Of a DNA stretch of 64,000 bases, positions 62,234 through 64,000 are shown in pieces. The notes beneath the pieces were generated by a model. The model saw nothing but the letters and a program-made list of their open reading frames with translations, had not been told where the DNA came from and did no database searches. A program made the translations under genes and the position numbers. Source of the stretch: Streptomyces acidiscabies (lineage in GTDB: Bacteria > Actinomycetota > Actinomycetes > Streptomycetales > Streptomycetaceae); contig NZ_JAGJBY010000001.1 of NCBI RefSeq assembly GCF_020010905.1, forward strand, positions 3,616,001 through 3,680,000. Direction: 5' to 3'. Positions within the stretch are counted from its first letter, which is position 1; every line of letters begins with the position of its first letter.

Positions 62234-62608
62234 CTACGCCGACTTACGGCTGTCCCGGGGATGCACCGCAAGGTTCATCGCCCCGGACCGCAGTACAGCC
62301 AGCCGCTCCTCAAGAACCTCTTCGAGTTCCTCGCGGGTGCGCCGCTCCATCAGCATGTCCCAATGCGTACGCGCAGGCTTGGCCTTCTTCTCCTCAGGGC
62401 CATCACCGTCCACGAGGAGTGCCTGGGCTCCGCAGACCTTGCACTCCCACTCCGGCGGGATCTCCGCCTCGACCGAGAAGGGCATCTCGAAGCGATGCCC
62501 CTTCTCGCATGCGTACTCCACGGCCTGGCGCGGGGCCAGGTCGATGCCGCGGTCCGTCTCGTAGCTGGTCACCACGAGGCGCGTGCCGCGAAGAGCTCGC
62601 TCACTCAT
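62234..62608 (-). CDS. rbpA: RNA polymerase-binding protein RbpA
   Basis: 124 residues. The zinc-site residues Cys34, His38, Cys56 and Cys59 (YACEKGHRFE, WECKVCG) and the C-terminal sigma-binding region THWDMLMERRTREELEEVLEERL match RbpA. It binds HrdB/RNA polymerase, stabilises the open complex and gives rifampicin tolerance. ATG 62608. The upstream GGGAAT-N18-GTT promoter fits known SigR control of rbpA in S. coelicolor, so it is induced by thiol stress. Confidence 0.97.
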   Translation of the reverse strand: MSERALRGTRLVVTSYETDRGIDLAPRQAVEYACEKGHRFEMPFSVEAEIPPEWECKVCGAQALLVDGDGPEEKKAKPARTHWDMLMERRTREELEEVLEERLAVLRSGAMNLAVHPRDSRKSA

Positions 62609-62669
62609 GAATCGTGCCTCCCGGGCTTGTCGCCCACAGGACAGGTGTCGCTGTCGTCGTCATCCGGTC

Positions 62670-62696
62670 AACGTCCGGTCGGCGGTAAAGATTCCC
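62670..62696 (-). promoter_or_regulatory. SigR-type promoter of rbpA
   Basis: On the reverse strand GGGAAT (62691-62696) and GTT (62670-62672) are spaced by exactly 18 bases, the SigR consensus GGAAT-N18-GTT. The -10 lies about 62 bp upstream of the rbpA ATG. Confidence 0.8.
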
Positions 62697-62874
62697 GTTC
62701 CGGGTCATGCGTCGCCGTCGTAGCCGCAGCCTTCTCAATCAGTGCAATACCCACCAGCGCCCGCTTTGTCACATCTGTTCAGAGATAGAACCCAGCGTTT
62801 CGGCATCTTTGACGCGCAGTAACGGTACGCCTGGCAGGCCAAACGCGTACACTACCGCCCTTTCGCCCTGAGCG

Positions 62875-64000
62875 CTAAATCTTCTCGGGTACGGGATTCC
62901 CCGCGTCGCGGATCGCCCGCCCCACCGCAACCCTCGCGAGCAGCACGAACCCGATGGCGAAGAAGGCCACGAGGGAGATGATCGCGTCCCGGTAGCTACC
63001 GGTCAGTTGGTAGGTGACGCCGAAGAGCAGCGGGCCCAGCCAGCTCATCCCGCGGTCGCTCATCTCGTACGCGGAGAAGTACTCGGCCTCCTTCCCGGGC
63101 GGCACCAGGTGGGAGAAGAGCGAGCGGGACAGGGCCTGGCTGCCGCCGAGAACCATCCCGATGGCGGCGGCCAGCAGGAAGAAGCCGACGGGTTTCCCGG
63201 CGGGCAGGAAGTAGCCCGCGCCCAGGGTGAGCGTCCAGGCGACCAGTGAGCCGAGAATCGTCCGCTTGGCGCCGTACGTCCGGGCGAGGCGGCCCATCCC
63301 GAGGGCGCCCGCGACCGCGAGCACCTGCACCAGCAGGACGGCCACGATGAGCGTGGACTGGCTCAGGCCCAGCTCCTCGGAGCCGTACACGGACGCCTGG
63401 GAGATCACCGTCTGGATGCCGTCGTTGTAGACCAGGTAGGCCAGCAGGAAGGCGAGGGTCAGCCGGTGGCGGCGCATGTCGCGGATCGTCGCCGCGAACT
63501 GCCTCAGGCCCGGCGCGGACGCGCCCGCGCGCGGGGCCGACGGCCGGTCGCGCAGCCGCAGCAGGGGGATCAGCGTAAACCCGCCCCACCACAGGCCCGC
63601 CGAGGCGAGACAGATCCGTACGGCCGTCGACTCGGACACCCCGAACGAGTCGTGCGCCAGATACAGCACCAGGTCGACGACCAGGACGATCGACCCGGCC
63701 GCGTACCCGAACGCCCACCCGCGCGAGGAGACCGCGTCGCGCTCCTCGGGGCCGGCGATCTGGGGCAGGTAGGCGTTGTAGAGCATCATCGACACGGCCT
63801 GGGAGGCGTTCGCGACGATCAGCAGCAGCCCGCCCAGCAGATAGCGGTCGCCGTCCAGGAAGAACATCCCCAGCGTGGCCGCCGCCCCGGTGTACGCCGC
63901 GATCCCGAGGAGCGGCTTCTTGCGGCCCGAGCGGTCGGCCGCCGCACCCACCAGCGGCATCAGGACCACGGCCACGATCACCGACAGGGACACCGAGTAC
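62875..64000 (-). CDS. UMF1-family MFS transporter (5' end outside window)
   Basis: At least 374 residues of open frame; codons continue past the in-frame GTG at 63993 to the right edge (YSVSLSVIV), so the start is outside. The loop 2-3 motif is VGAAADRSGRKKPLLG, and nine or more helices follow, resembling the UMF1/Atg22-like MFS group. The substrate is unknown; such proteins may export amino acids. It ends 266 bp before the rbpA start, with the SigR promoter in between. Confidence 0.88.
   Translation of the reverse strand, partial: YSVSLSVIVAVVLMPLVGAAADRSGRKKPLLGIAAYTGAAATLGMFFLDGDRYLLGGLLLIVANASQAVSMMLYNAYLPQIAGPEERDAVSSRGWAFGYAAGSIVLVVDLVLYLAHDSFGVSESTAVRICLASAGLWWGGFTLIPLLRLRDRPSAPRAGASAPGLRQFAATIRDMRRHRLTLAFLLAYLVYNDGIQTVISQASVYGSEELGLSQSTLIVAVLLVQVLAVAGALGMGRLARTYGAKRTILGSLVAWTLTLGAGYFLPAGKPVGFFLLAAAIGMVLGGSQALSRSLFSHLVPPGKEAEYFSAYEMSDRGMSWLGPLLFGVTYQLTGSYRDAIISLVAFFAIGFVLLARVAVGRAIRDAGNPVPEKI

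Overview
The window is a contiguous piece of a high-GC Streptomyces chromosome (about 72% GC, strong G/C third-codon bias, many GTG and TTG starts, ATGA/GTGA stop-start overlaps). The gene set is core housekeeping and vegetative development, and its order matches the conserved Streptomyces core from the 3' end of alaS to rbpA. Identifications rest on reading the translations and remembered family signatures; no database search was run.

Layout. (1) 1-6834: end of alaS, ruvX, mltG, aroE, a small membrane protein, then aroC-aroK-aroB (shikimate pathway). (2) 7075-10221: a P-loop kinase-like protein, an M24-fold peptidase-like protein, efp and nusB. (3) 10441-21128: bldD (reverse strand, with a perfect BldD box upstream), then pyrR-pyrB-pyrC-orf-carA-carB-pyrD-pyrF, headed by a PyrR-binding RNA loop that contains the pyrR ribosome binding site. 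(4) 21376-29035: mihF, gmk, rpoZ, coaBC, metK, priA and two poorly known genes. (5) 29277-35776: fmt, rsmB, rpe, a SorC-type regulator, an RNase Sa-like lipoprotein with a barstar inhibitor, and guaB1. (6) 35831-43512: GNAT, then an Lrp regulator with a nitrilase and a DavB-like amino-acid monooxygenase, a DUF5995-like protein, a divergent MFS/ROK pair and an NAD(P)-binding protein. (7) 43638-51271: FMN riboswitch, ribE-ribM-ribBA-ribH, hisE-hisG, a PH-like membrane protein and two CorC/HlyC-type CBS membrane proteins. (8) 51382-61469: TPR-AAA+ (CbxX/EccA-like) ATPase, uridine-kinase-like protein, Tat-exported C39-like peptidase, a 46-residue membrane protein, TetR, small hypotheticals, a second Lrp regulator, a YtcJ-like amidohydrolase and a polyprenol-phosphate mannosyltransferase. 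(9) 61550-64000: fxsA, rbpA with an exact SigR promoter, and an UMF1-type MFS gene running off the edge.

How it works together. The window covers de novo pyrimidine synthesis from glutamine/bicarbonate to UMP, the aromatic trunk from DAHP to dehydroquinate and from dehydroshikimate to chorismate (aroD/aroQ and aroA are not here), riboflavin synthesis without ribD, the first two histidine enzymes, purine interconversion (gmk, guaB1), SAM and CoA synthesis, and transcription/translation accessory factors (NusB, EF-P, omega, RbpA, RsmB, Fmt). BldD and mihF link it to development.

No insertion sequence, phage, tRNA, rRNA or CRISPR array was seen. The least explained items are the RNase/barstar pair, the M24 protein with altered metal ligands, the nitrilase/monooxygenase operon with phased repeats, large intergenic palindromes, a conserved 35-nt block placed directly after intrinsic terminators, and a low-GC3 small ORF near 53.6 kb.
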